A DNA stretch of 64,000 nucleotides from Lasiosphaeria ovina (taxonomy: Eukaryota > Ascomycota > Sordariomycetes > Sordariales > Lasiosphaeriaceae): positions 1 to 64,000 of the forward strand of contig JAULSN010000006.1 in assembly GCA_033439765.1 (NCBI GenBank). The letters run 5' to 3'. Both the position numbers and the translations under genes were made by a program. The notes beneath the pieces were generated by a model, which worked only from the letters and a program-made list of their open reading frames with translations, had not been told where the DNA came from and did no database searches. Below, piece after piece: positions 11,036-21,280 of this stretch; the first letter of the stretch is position 1; the number at the start of each line of letters is the position of its first letter.

Positions 11036-13030
11036 TCACCCGCACACCAACTTCCGCAGACACGACAGCGACCCCCTGCGCTCGCGCCCCCCTGACACCG
11101 GCGCAACTGCCGCTGCATGCCGCCCCCGGTGTCGTGTCTCGGGCAGAGGGAGTCGCGTCCCAGGCGCTACCCGCGTCCGCGGCTGCGGCTGCATTTGCGG
11201 CTGCTCCCGTGCTGCTACAGCGCGCTTCTCTCCCTCTCCATAGTTGTCGTTCCCTTGTCCCGATCCACTGGCAGAGTCGAGCACCTCGGCGAAGCGTGAT
11301 TTCGGTGCGCCTTTGCTGCCACTGGTGGGTTTGTTGCTGTTACTACTGCTTCTGCTGCTAATGTGGCTCACCGCCGTGTAGTACGTCGTCACGGTGTCGC
11401 TGGTGTGTGTGCTGGTGCTGGCTGAGTGGCGTGTGTTGTCTCTGTGCTGTTGGGGTTGGATGGTGCGGTGGCCACGGTCTGGCGGGACTACGTTGTAGGC
11501 GGCGGGCTGTGCTGGCTGTGCTGGTGGTGGTGGTGGTGGTGGTGGTGGTGGTTGGGATGCCCGGGAGGGAGGGGATGGGGATGCGGATGGCTGTTGCTGG
11601 TCCGGTCCTGTGATGGACGGTTTGTGTGTTGCGAGTGTCGAGGGGACTTTCGGTCGTGTTGGCGGTGGTGCGTGGCTGACCCTGATCGCTTCGGCCGAGG
11701 CCCGGTGGGGCGCTCCGGATACGGGTCCGGGTCCGGGTCCGGGGGTGGATCTCGACGCAGACGGCGGGTAGCGGGATGGCGCGGTTGGGGATGTCCCGCG
11801 CTGGCTGCGTGGGGAGCCGCTCGCGCGGGCAGTGCCAGTGCCTGCTTGGTAGGGCGGCTGGATGGTTTCGACGACGGCGCTGGTGTGGGACCTGGGCCGG
11901 ACGCGCACGCCGACAAAGTACGGCTCGCCATCGGGCTCGGGCCCGGGGCTCACACTCCCGGCAGTAGCGCCGAAGGAGCTGTTGTCGTCCGTGTGGTTGG
12001 AAACGCTACGAACGGGCTCGGACTGGGTGAACGTGAATGTCCGCGGCGGATTGCCGAGTGATCGCGTGGCCCTGTGGTTGTAGGTTCCAGGGAACGACAA
12101 ACCCGCGCGAGCCCGTTCGTGTCGGAGGAATCGTTCCCCGAAAGAACCGGTCGGCAGCGGATCAGTTACGGGAGAGGGGGGGCTTTCAGGGTCCGTCGGC
12201 AGGTTGTCGAGCGACATGATGTCCTCGTTCGTGCCTTTGCCGGCCCTTGTGATTTTTCTCTGGGAAGGTTGAGACTCCCGTGTTTCCCAGGTCCCTCTAG
12301 GCCTGAAGAGCTCGGGTGCAGAATGTGGCCGTCTCGCGGCATTCGAACGCCGCTGGATCCCAGTCGGTGTGTTTGGGGGACCCCGGGGGATTTCGTGGCC
12401 AGTGGAGGACAGCTGTGGGTCGACCTGGTCAGAAGCAAAGTTGGGTTGGCGGACTGGCACTGATGTCGCTATCGTGACTGAAGGGTAGTTCGCCTTACGG
12501 GTAACTGGCCTCTGAGGGCGGTCTTTCTCCGCGCTGTGCTCCTTTCCTTGTGAGTACTGCGACACTTCCTCATCGTCAACCTCCTCCACCCGAGCATGGC
12601 GTATCCTTGGCTGCAATGGCGCCTGCTGACTCGTGGGGCTATCTCTGACGCAGGCTAATCCAAAGGAATCATGTTTGACGCGGATTGTTGAAGAGTGTCT
12701 CGCGAATGCTACAAGGCTTTTCCCCTGGGCCACTGCTTCGACGCACCTCTTCAGGGCCGCCTGGATGAATAGCAAGGGCGCTCTGTCCCAGATCTCCAGG
12801 CCCTTCCAGTCCACCCGGTACCGGTCTAGCAGAACCTGCTCGATGCTGCAGTGCGGGCACGGCTTGCGCCCGGCATTTTCTTCGTCGAGGAGGCGCTTAA
12901 TGTATCCCTGAAGCTCGGCTGCCTCCTCGCGCGAGACCCCGAGATTGGTGATAGCCGCCTCGGGGGTGATCTCGTTGAGCGCTCTCTCGCCGGCTTCAAA
13001 CACCTTCCATGGAGGTAGTGATCCCTCCAT
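11036..13030 (-). CDS. Disordered fungal protein of unknown function (664 aa)
   Basis: I do not recognise this family. The likely start is ATG 13030 (MEGSLPPWKVFEAGERAL). The frame is open 40 codons further upstream, but that part looks like a 5' leader. The first ~120 residues look folded: predicted helices (EEAAELQGYIKRLLDEENAG), a CPHC pair and an aromatic/hydrophobic segment (VDWKGLEIWDRAPLLFIQAALKR cut short here), perhaps a small domain. The remaining ~530 residues are rich in Pro, Ser, Arg and Thr, with a polyproline run of about ten from a GGT repeat near 11521-11550, and end in SLSCLRKLVCG. This pattern suggests a scaffold or regulatory protein. Absence of stops over 2 kb supports a real gene, but an undetected intron is possible. 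Confidence 0.7.
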   Translation of the reverse strand: MEGSLPPWKVFEAGERALNEITPEAAITNLGVSREEAAELQGYIKRLLDEENAGRKPCPHCSIEQVLLDRYRVDWKGLEIWDRAPLLFIQAALKRCVEAVAQGKSLVAFARHSSTIRVKHDSFGLACVRDSPTSQQAPLQPRIRHARVEEVDDEEVSQYSQGKEHSAEKDRPQRPVTRKANYPSVTIATSVPVRQPNFASDQVDPQLSSTGHEIPRGPPNTPTGIQRRSNAARRPHSAPELFRPRGTWETRESQPSQRKITRAGKGTNEDIMSLDNLPTDPESPPSPVTDPLPTGSFGERFLRHERARAGLSFPGTYNHRATRSLGNPPRTFTFTQSEPVRSVSNHTDDNSSFGATAGSVSPGPEPDGEPYFVGVRVRPRSHTSAVVETIQPPYQAGTGTARASGSPRSQRGTSPTAPSRYPPSASRSTPGPGPGPVSGAPHRASAEAIRVSHAPPPTRPKVPSTLATHKPSITGPDQQQPSASPSPPSRASQPPPPPPPPPPAQPAQPAAYNVVPPDRGHRTIQPQQHRDNTRHSASTSTHTSDTVTTYYTAVSHISSRSSSNSNKPTSGSKGAPKSRFAEVLDSASGSGQGNDNYGEGEKRAVAAREQPQMQPQPRTRVAPGTRLPLPETRHRGRHAAAVAPVSGGRERRGSLSCLRKLVCG

Positions 13031-13364
13031 GTCGGCGACGGAACAGTAGAATCCAGGAACTGGCGAGGTTTGACTTTCGGAACTGACGGGGGAAAACAGG
13101 TGAGCTGGGAAGAGAAAGCCGACCAAGGACACTGCAATATATACACACATCTAATGCGATGCCGGCAGTTCAACCTCGTTGTGTCCTCTTGAGTACAAAG
13201 CAGGTGAGACAAGGCCTACGCTTGATACCTGGGCAGAGACAAGTTGTAGACACAAAGTAGCCATCAAAGCTTGGTGACAGCGTCTGTGAAACTCATTCCA
13301 TTCGTCATGTACACGGAAGAGGCCAGACAAGTTCGCGGAATTTCCATCCGCTCAGGCAGACAAG
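13031..13364. other. Intergenic between the 664-aa gene and ESF2
   Basis: Upstream region of the minus-strand 664-aa gene and 3' flank of ESF2. No motif or gene is seen. Confidence 0.45.
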
Positions 13365-14452
13365 TCAGAAAATCTTACTCAGGACTCTCTGGACCTGCTC
13401 TGGCTGCTGCTCGTCCTGCTTCCTTTTCTTTGCTAGCGGCACCTGCTTAAAGGTTCGTTTACTCGCCTGCGGCGGCCCGCTGTCCGTCTTAGACATGGCA
13501 GTCTCGCCCGCAACATCCGCACTGCCATCCTCCTCGACGGCCTTCTTCCGTTTCGCGGCGGCCTTGGTCTGCATGCCGTCGAGCATCTTGGCCTTCTCCA
13601 CGTGTTGCACGAACAGCTTGTTCTCCTTTGTCGTCTTGCTGATCTCTGCGCGCATCCTGCTCGACCGCTCTGCGTTCTCGGACGCGATCTGCCTGTAGAA
13701 AAACATGTGTTAGCCCCGAAAGAGAACCGAGTAGAACACGGGATTGCATACTCTGTTAGGTCGCGCCACTTGAAGGACTTGAGGTAGATGAGGTTCCAGA
13801 GGTCGTCGCGGTAGTACGACCCCTTCTTACCGCCAATGGTGTTCCCGTTTAGGAACTCGCACGCCTTCTTGGCATCCTTCTTGGACACGAACTCGACCCA
13901 CCCCTCCGTGTAGGATCGCTTTTTGTTGCCGCCGTTGCGCACGCGGCGCGTGTGTGAGAGGGGGTCTTCGGGTGTGAGGAAGATCCGGTTGATTGTGCCG
14001 TAGGGCTCGAGGAGGGAGCGCAGCTTGGCGGGCTTCATCATGGGCGGCACTCTGGAGATGTAGGCCACGCCCGACTTCTTGATTGCTGGTTCGGTGGAAA
14101 CCAGGTTCTTCTTGAGAGGCTGCGCGATGCCTGGGATCTCCAGTTTCTTCTTCGCGTCCGCTTTGGGTTTCCCGTCCTTGCCTGTTTGTTGCTCCTCCTC
14201 TCTGCCGGCAGGTTTATCTTCATCGTCTAGCTTTGCGCCGGCATCATCGTCTTGGTCCGACTCGGCACCGCTGAAATCTGCTGCGTCGCTGTCCTCCTCC
14301 TCCTCCTCGTCGTCGTCGTCGTCGTCGTCGACCCTCCGTCGCTTGGCGCTGCGCCCGCCCTTTTGTAGATCTTCGTCCGAGTCATAGCCGCGGCTCACGT
14401 CATCCTCGCTGTCGCCAGCATCGAGGAAGTGGTTTCGGTTTTCGGCCGACAT
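13365..14452 (-). CDS. ESF2: Pre-rRNA processing factor ESF2 (ABT1-like), two exons
   Basis: Nucleolar RNA-binding protein of the small-subunit processome, needed for 18S rRNA maturation. Exon 1 is 14452-13752 and exon 2 13692-13365, giving 342 residues. The intron 13693-13751 (donor GTATGC, acceptor CTACAG, branch GCTAAC) joins WRDLTE to QIASENAERSSRMR, the usual ESF2 continuation. The N-terminus is strongly acidic (a GAC/GAG repeat encodes Asp and Glu runs near residues 40-55). An RRM-like domain spans about 120-225, with GVAYISRVPPMMKPAKLR, YGTINRIFLTPED, EGWVEFVSKKDAKKACEFLN and the family hallmark YYRDDLWNLIYLKSFKW. A basic C-terminal tail ends in KIF. It probably shares a divergent promoter with the aldehyde dehydrogenase. 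The identification is firm. Confidence 0.94.
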
Positions 14453-15120
14453 GCTGGGAACAACACTGCGGCTGGATGCTGAATTGGGGGTATCGCGACG
14501 GTTCTGCTCTCCAGTGTCTCCAAAATTATTGATGCTTGTCTCGTTCGCATGAAATTTCGGGGCCGGCGGATTGGCCCGTGCGGCTCCACACTGCTACAAG
14601 ATTACTATCTGGTTGCCAGATATCACGCACTCTGAACACGGAGCTATAAATTATGGACTAAAAAGAAGACCTGAAACATCATGAAACAGTTCCCATTAAT
14701 GTCTATAGCCATCTTTGGAATATTTAAACGCTTCTGCCGTGGAGTGGAGGACGAGCGAACCGCATCTTCAGTTACAGCTCTTGGCTCCTAGATAGCCCTG
14801 TGCTCCTCCACCGGCTTATCTTATCGGTCTGACGTAGTGCCTTACCGAAGACGAGAGCAGCGGAGGAGGGGCAATGTACTGTACCTTCCGAGCAAACTGC
14901 CCGGGCGGTTGGAAGGGGCTCCAGGACTGGACTCCAGGTGCATCAACCTTATATTAGTGCCACTAGCGTATTCTTTCCAGTGCCTGTGCCGGAATCTTCA
15001 CGAAATACTTGGACAAATAGCCCCAACACCCGCCACCACCATCAGCGTTCTGATACCTTGCATATCTTAATTGCACGATTTGGTCCATCTCGCAACCTGC
15101 AAGCCACGGTCACGATCACG
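14453..15120. other. Divergent promoter region between ESF2 and the aldehyde dehydrogenase
   Basis: Both genes are transcribed away from this 668-bp stretch, so it holds both promoters and 5' UTRs. No additional gene is seen. An open frame extends upstream from 15121 to about 14938 but lacks conserved content. Confidence 0.5.
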
Positions 15121-16662
15121 ATGCCGGCCGAAGTGCTCACGACCGTGTCCCCTACGACGGGCGAGCCAATCATCATTCGCAAGGGCGTGTCGGACAAAGA
15201 GCTTAACAAGCTTCCAGACGTCGCCATTTCGGCCTTCAACAACTGGAGTCGGACTCCGCTCATTGAGCGCCAGATCATAGTCCGCCAGGCCGTGGAGCTG
15301 CTCGGCGAATGGCAAGATGAGCTCGCCGAGGAGCTGACAACGCAGATGGGCCGCCCCATCGCCTATACCGGCAAAGAGATTGCCACCGCCGTCAAGAGGG
15401 CCGAGTATCTTCTTAAGATCAGCGACGAGGCTCTCAAAGAGACGGATGGAGAGGCCGAGAAGGGCTTCAGGCGCTTTATTCGCAAAGTCCCGGTCGGACC
15501 GGTTCTCATCATCTTCGCCTGGAACGTAAGTTGTCAACATTCATGTCCCCCGCCAGCTCCCCCGCTCCCTGGCTCCCTACCCTGTGGGACGTACGGCTTA
15601 CCTTTCCAGTACCCCTATCTCATCCTCATCAATTCTTTGATACCGGCACTGCTGGCCGGCAACTCCGTTATTCTCAAGCCGTCGCCCCAGACCCCCACTG
15701 TCGTTGAGCGCATTGCCAAGGTCTTCAGCGCAGCTGGCTTGCCAGCGGGGGTATTACAGTACTTCCACTCCGGCGATCCCACCACCATCGAGAATATTGT
15801 GAAGGACCCGCGGATTGAACTTATCTGCTTTACTGGGTCGGTCGACGCTGGACTGGCCGTTCAGAAAGCAGCCTCGGACAACATCGTCAATGTCGGACTT
15901 GAGCTTGGTGGAAAAGACCCCGCCTATGTCCGAGGAGACGTGGATATTGCATGGGCAGCCGAGGAAATTGTCGACGGCGCCGTTTTCAACTCTGGCCAGA
16001 GTTGCTGCTCGATAGAGCGCGTATACGTGGACTATACCATCCACGACAAGTTCGTTGCCGCTGTCCAAAAAGTCCTCGAAGGGTACAAATTAGGAGACCC
16101 CATGGACAAGGAAACACATATCGGGCCGGTAATCTCAAGTAAGGCAAAGGAGACGATCAAGGCCCACATCAAACAGGCGTTGGACGCAGGCGCGACTAAC
16201 GCCACCCCATTTAACGAGTCGTTCAGCAATCTACCCGCCAAAGGAAACTTTATTCCGCCAACGCTCCTCACCAATGTTGATCACAGCATGTTGGTCATGA
16301 CTGAGGAGACATTCGGACCTGTCATTCCAATTATGAAGGTTCAGAGCGATCAGGATGCCGTAGTTCTGATGAATGACAGCCAATTCGGTCTTACGGCCAG
16401 CGTCTGGACCAAAGACACAGACAAAGGGTTTGAGATTTGCGACCACATCGAAGCTGGCACTGTCTTCGTCAACCGTTGCGATTACCCGAGCCCGGTAGGT
16501 CATTCCACAAAAGAAACCTCTCCGCAACTACTGACTGAGACATCACAGGATCTGGCTTGGACGGGATGGAAGAACTCTGGAAAAGGCGTCACGCTGAGCA
16601 AGTACGGCTTCGACCAGTTCGTCAAGCTGAAGAGCTACCATTTGAAGGATTACCCGAAATAG
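15121..16662 (+). CDS. NAD(P)+-dependent aldehyde dehydrogenase, three exons
   Basis: Oxidises an aldehyde to the acid; the natural substrate cannot be told from sequence. Exons are 15121-15525, 15610-16494 and 16549-16662, giving 467 residues. Splicing (introns 15526-15609 and 16495-16548) restores FAWNYPYLI and DYPSPDLAWTGWKNSGKG, both standard ALDH blocks. The cofactor region has ILKPSP and FTGSVDAG, the general base is Glu233 in LELGGKDP and the nucleophile is Cys267 in FNSGQSC, 34 residues apart as in the family. Other blocks are ETFGPVIP and NDSQFGLTASVW. It starts nearer the domain than many ALDHs and is on the short side. Both introns are multiples of three without stops, so retention would leave the frame open. 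It resembles fungal succinate-semialdehyde-dehydrogenase-like ALDHs, but subfamily is uncertain. Confidence 0.93.
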   Translation: MPAEVLTTVSPTTGEPIIIRKGVSDKELNKLPDVAISAFNNWSRTPLIERQIIVRQAVELLGEWQDELAEELTTQMGRPIAYTGKEIATAVKRAEYLLKISDEALKETDGEAEKGFRRFIRKVPVGPVLIIFAWNVSCQHSCPPPAPPLPGSLPCGTYGLPFQYPYLILINSLIPALLAGNSVILKPSPQTPTVVERIAKVFSAAGLPAGVLQYFHSGDPTTIENIVKDPRIELICFTGSVDAGLAVQKAASDNIVNVGLELGGKDPAYVRGDVDIAWAAEEIVDGAVFNSGQSCCSIERVYVDYTIHDKFVAAVQKVLEGYKLGDPMDKETHIGPVISSKAKETIKAHIKQALDAGATNATPFNESFSNLPAKGNFIPPTLLTNVDHSMLVMTEETFGPVIPIMKVQSDQDAVVLMNDSQFGLTASVWTKDTDKGFEICDHIEAGTVFVNRCDYPSPVGHSTKETSPQLLTETSQDLAWTGWKNSGKGVTLSKYGFDQFVKLKSYHLKDYPK

Positions 16663-17680
16663 ATCCTTTTCGTGGCTGATCGGGGCGGCTCGACGCAAGG
16701 AGAAACACTGCAAGGGATGGATTCAGGGACTCGAGGCGCGTACACGTTGTTTTCGGCCGCAGATAGTCTGACAGCCCAGCGACAATACCATTTTAATGCA
16801 TAAAGGGCCCCCGGCTCATTAGTTGTCTAGGAGGAAAATCCCAAATGATTGTCTCGCATTCCTCAAATGTCTCATTTCCCATGGAGGGGCGGAAGCGGCC
16901 CAGGAGGCATCGCGGAATCTCTCCCACATTCCACCCACACGCCATTGGCTTCAGCCCTTATTCGTTCCCTGGCCAAGGGCATACGTTCCAGCAGGGCGGG
17001 CCCAGGGACTCGATGCCGCGATTGCGTGCGTATATCTTCTTTGACGCTACCCACCCTCCTTCGCCAACTGCTTCAGCCTTTGCTTTGTTGTAGAGCCCGA
17101 TCGACGCCGGACGGTGACTAGTGTTCGGCGACCTCACACTCTTTCCTGCACTACGGGGGAATACTCGACAGCCACGGTCCGTCTTTGACTGCTGTGCCTC
17201 CTGTCTGAACCCTGACGACACTCCTTTGTTGCCTCTCCTGGTCGTCTTGTTCCGGCGTCCGCTTTCGTTGCCAACACCTGCTGGATATTTCCCATCATTC
17301 TGATAGCGTCATCTTTTACCGACCTCCTGGTCGTCCCGTGTCCTTGCGCGACATCATCCGTTCGTTTGTCTCTGCTGCTGCGAGACTCCGGGTCAGGGGC
17401 AGGCCTGACTTCTTTCCCCTCTGTCCGGGCTTGGTGTCTATCCCGCTACGGCCTGACAAATCCAGTCCCCGACAACTCTCCGAGAGATTGACCTGGGGAT
17501 TTTACGGTATTAGATGGTCGCCGATTTCTCTCAAGGTCTTTGGTAGTCGCCGACTGGCTCTCGATCGACTTGCTACACTCTGGAATCTGGAGAATCTCGA
17601 CATATCCAGACACATCGCATCGCAGGCGCGGTTGGCTCTGGCCAGCTGGTTGTTCTGCACACGACTACGCCTACGGAACA
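16663..17680. other. Intergenic / long 5' leader of the 257-aa gene
   Basis: Overlapping short ORFs in several frames, CT-rich tracts and no protein motif. Probably the promoter and a long 5' UTR of the gene at 17681 plus the 3' flank of the aldehyde dehydrogenase. Confidence 0.4.
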
Positions 17681-18562
17681 ATGACCATGTCTGATCCAGT
17701 CGCAACGATGCACGTCTGCTCCAACTTCAAGAGGTTTTGCTCGTCCTTGCAGGACCTGGTGACGTTTCGCCGCAGAAAGGACCTCAAGCGCCAGCTGCAG
17801 ATTGTACGCTTTCCCTCTAGAAGCACTGGAAAAGATCTCACTGACCGCAAAACCAGTCTGAGCCGTTCAACTTCAGAAAGGAAGACACCGTCATCCCGGG
17901 CCTGACTGAGGACGAGTACGCGCCCCTGGCCTATGGGTGTTCCCAGCAAAACAGCTTCCACTCCCGCAAGACTGACACCCACGCTCTATAGAATCACCGT
18001 GATGCGTGAAAAAGCCGCTGCGAGCTGCCTCGGCATCGCAGACCCGCTCCACCACGACACGGCATCCATGTCCCTGTCTCTACCCCTGCCATCACCACGG
18101 TTACGCACCACAGCCGACGTCACAGACTACTGCAACAGCAGCAGCGGCGGCGGCGGCGGCGGCGGCAGCCCGCGGGGAGTGTGGGCACCACAACAACCGC
18201 TCTCCGCCGTGACAGCAATGATAGCCCGCCCCGTAGCAGCAGCAGCAACAGCCCGCCCGCCGACGCGGTCGACGTCGTCGGCCTCGGCAGCATCCTCGCG
18301 CGCCTGCTCCAACCGCTCGCTGTACCGCGCCCGCCGCACACTATTCACCGCCAGCACTAGCACCAACGCTACTCTTCCCATCTCGCCCGCGTCGTCTACT
18401 GCCATGTCGTCGTCGTCGTCGTCGTCGTGTTTTGGGCGAGACCCCCTCGATGATCTCGATCTCGATCTCGAGCTCGCCGCTCCTGGCAGCCCCGTCAGCC
18501 CGCTGTCGCCGCGCAGTAGCTCGCGCTCTGCTCGGGGGAGGCTCGTTGGTGTGGCGATTTAG
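17681..18562 (+). CDS. Small Ser/Ala/Gly-rich protein of unknown function, three exons
   Basis: Unrecognised. Exons 17681-17803, 17857-17936 and 17992-18562 join in frame to give 257 residues. The introns are 53 and 55 bp with GTACGC/CAG and GTGTTC/TAG ends. The N-terminal ~75 residues look conserved in style: MHVCSNFKRFCSSLQDLVTFRRRKDLK, then ISEPFNFRKEDTVIPGLTED, then MREKAAASCLGIADPL. The rest is low complexity: a poly-Gly run, poly-Ser and Ser/Pro-rich stretches, ending in a small acidic (DDLDLDLEL) segment. The exact three-way frame fit supports the model, but the second donor is weak and the start could be Met3. The short conserved head on a disordered tail suggests a regulatory or adaptor role, which is only inference. 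Confidence 0.6.
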
Positions 18563-19677
18563 GTACGGGGTGTATGCATGCTTGGTTTGCGTACGTGTAC
18601 GCTACTGCTGCTGCTTGTACTTGTTCACAAGTTGTGTGGAGTGGTGAGGTATCACGACGACGATGCCGTTCTATCTACCCCTTTATCACTCTCTAATGTT
18701 TTCTTCTATCCCCATTTCAGCGTGCCTCGTATACCTACCTATAAAAGCGTTTGTTGTTTTTCTTCCCCCCTTTTTTATTCATTTTAATTAGCGCCTCTCT
18801 TTCTTCTTCCACTCCTTTTCATTGGGAGGAGGTTACTACCTATCCATCTACATTACCCTCCCGCCATATCATAATGTTTTTAATAATACAAAAGATATGT
18901 ACAACTCCGCCTCCAAAACACTGGACGGCATTTACCGGATATTTATTTATGTTCGGCAGCGACACGCAAAGGAGGGGAAAGGGGTAAAACCAACCAGCTG
19001 AACCTTCTAACATTAGCCTTTTCTTATCCCTTTTTTTTTGGCGCGCAAATGATGGGATCGAGGAATGAGCTACCACTGCTGTCAAGTCATGTTGCTCGTT
19101 GCGAAGGAACCTGATGTAAAACATGATATCGGGCTCGGTGCCGGCGTTGAGCCTTGCTTTTCCCTGTTTCTTTCCTGGTTCAAAGGGGACCTCTGCCGTG
19201 TGTTGAAAGGGCTACAGACAGACAGGTGGAATGAGAACACAATAATATAATTTCTTAACCAATTAAATTACCTCAAAGCGGTATTTATTTTCTTGTTGTA
19301 GATTTGTGTATTTCTCTGCCCCGTCTCAATAACATTCGGAGTACAGACACTTCCTCCAGGGGTTACCGCGGAGCTGAGGTAGCAAGAATAACATCAAACA
19401 ACGCGTTTCCGAGGTAAACACTTTTATATATTTTGATCAAGACGTATTATAACTTTTCCCTGCGCTGCATTCCGCTTCGCGAGACACATACGTTTCCCGG
19501 ACTTCATGCGCAGACCTGTCCGTAATCGAGACCCAAATCAACATCCCCCGACTCCCCGCTCAACCCCCATCGTCCCAGAATAACCCGCTTTTGAATATGC
19601 CTCAGCAGAGGCGAGAGAACGAACCTTCACGGAGGAGCAAACCCCTCGACACGCTGGCAGCAGAAAAGATTCGGTCC
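18563..19677. other. Convergent 3' flanks of the 257-aa gene and ERG8
   Basis: AT-rich, with T and A runs suitable for polyadenylation and no ORF of note. The two neighbouring genes end towards each other across this stretch. No RNA gene or repeat is seen. Confidence 0.5.
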
Positions 19678-21280
19678 TCACCGGACCCACCCCTTGTACG
19701 CTCCCAGCGTCTCCTTGCGCACGCCCTCCATCTCGCCCTTGACACCCAACAAGCTGACCTGGCTGCCCTTGGACTTGCTCCAGGCCTCGACAAACTCCTC
19801 GATCTTGGCCAGCGTGTCGACGTCGTCCTTGACGAGCAGGGCGATGGCGTCGAAGCCGCCGGCGCCGGGGACGACCCCGCCGTAGACGCCCGGCACTTCG
19901 GCAGTGAGCGCGTCGAGCAATTCCGTCTGGCTAGCGGGCTCGATGGGGACGCCGCTGGTGGCGCCCATGGCGCGGACGAGCTCGCGCACGGCCTGCAGGG
20001 CGGCGGCGAGGTCGTTGGTGCGGCCATCGCGCAGCACGCGCGCCAGGGCCTCGTTGCGCTGCTGCAGCTCATCCCACAGCTGCTTGGCGGCCGCGGGCTC
20101 GCGTGCCCGCCACGCCAGCACCTGCTTGACCATGCCGACCGTCTGGCTGCCGCAGTCGACGTCGCACATGCGCACCGCCACGCCCGCAGGCAGGCTGACG
20201 GCGTCCTTGGCCACCTCCGTGTCCCACCGCGCGTCACCGTCGCCGTGCACGACGCGCTCCAGCTGCGTCGCGAAGCCCGGCGCGCCCGCCTCGGGCAGCG
20301 CCGCCAGGATCCCCGGCGAGAACCGCCGGTACAGAGACGACCCGTACACGGCTGCCGCCACGTCGAACCCGCTGCCGACCTTGCCCTGCGCGGCGCAGTG
20401 CGCGGCTTGCGCCAGGTTGTGCAGCACCTGCTTGCCCTCAGCCGAGCCGAGGTCAAACAGCAGTGTGGGCAGGTAGTGCGAGAGCAGCGCGGCCGAGAGG
20501 GCCGTGACGAGGGCGGCCGACGAGCCGAGGCCTGTTTTGTGCGCGCCGCCTAGCGTGGTGGGGAACCGGGCGAAGCGGCTGGTGTTGATGGCGTTGATGG
20601 ACGAGGCGGGCGGTGTCGTAGAGGACGACGAGGCGGACGGCGACACAGCGGTCGTTGCTCCCGCTCCTGCCTCGGCTGGCTGGGAGTAGTAGTCGTTGTC
20701 GGCGAGGATGGTGAGGCGGGCCGACTTGACGCTGTGGGTCGGCTTGTGCTTGCCGACGCGCGCAATGTATGTGAGCGCGTAGTTTAGTGTCGTCTCTACG
20801 AAGGGGTTCGCAACTATGCGGGAACCACTGTGAGGGGGGATGGCGTGAGCGCTGAACAACACACGAGTCTAGACAAGTAAGGGGGCAAGGCAGGCAGTGC
20901 AAGATGGATGCAGTCCCTCGAGCGTAGCTCAAGACAATCCTCTCTGCTGATCTTGCAGCACCTCGTTACACATCGTCGCCAAGATGGCCCAGATACTTAG
21001 ACACTTACATTTGCAGCTGGGTGACCTTTATGCCACCATCCTCTGCAGCGAGATGGTACCCGTACCGCCACTGTGCCTCGAGAAACTGGGGGCTTTCGAC
21101 AACAATCTCAGTAAGATGGACGCCTTCGCTGGTGTGGATCTCCTGGGCAACGACGTTAATGCGGGCGCTGAGGCCAAACACGAGCCCCGTGTATTCGCGG
21201 TCGAGCACAAGATAGCCGCCGGCCAGCAGCACCTTGCCGGGCGCCGACACGGCCGTAACGTGGTCCTTGCTGCTGCTCAT
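19678..21280 (-). CDS. ERG8: Phosphomevalonate kinase (ERG8), two exons
   Basis: Phosphorylates mevalonate-5-phosphate in the mevalonate pathway leading to isoprenoids and ergosterol. Exon 1 is 21280-21009 and exon 2 20827-19678, giving 473 residues, close to the yeast length. The start MSSSKDHVTAVSAPGKVLLAGGYLVLD begins the GHMP-kinase fold directly. The intron 20828-21008 (donor GTAAGT, acceptor CAG) rejoins VTQLQIGSRIVANPFVETTL. The GHMP ATP-binding motif KTGLGSSAALVTAL lies at about residues 189-202, followed by AQGKVGSGFDVAAAVYGS and the C-terminal glycine-rich loop GGVVPGAGGFDAIALLV. An Ala/Ser-rich insertion lies at about 140-165. The high GC of exon 2 makes long antisense ORFs, which are not genes. 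Confidence 0.95.

Noticed and set aside
19591..20553. Plus-strand open frame of 320 codons
   Set aside because: Antisense shadow of ERG8; composition reflects high GC only.
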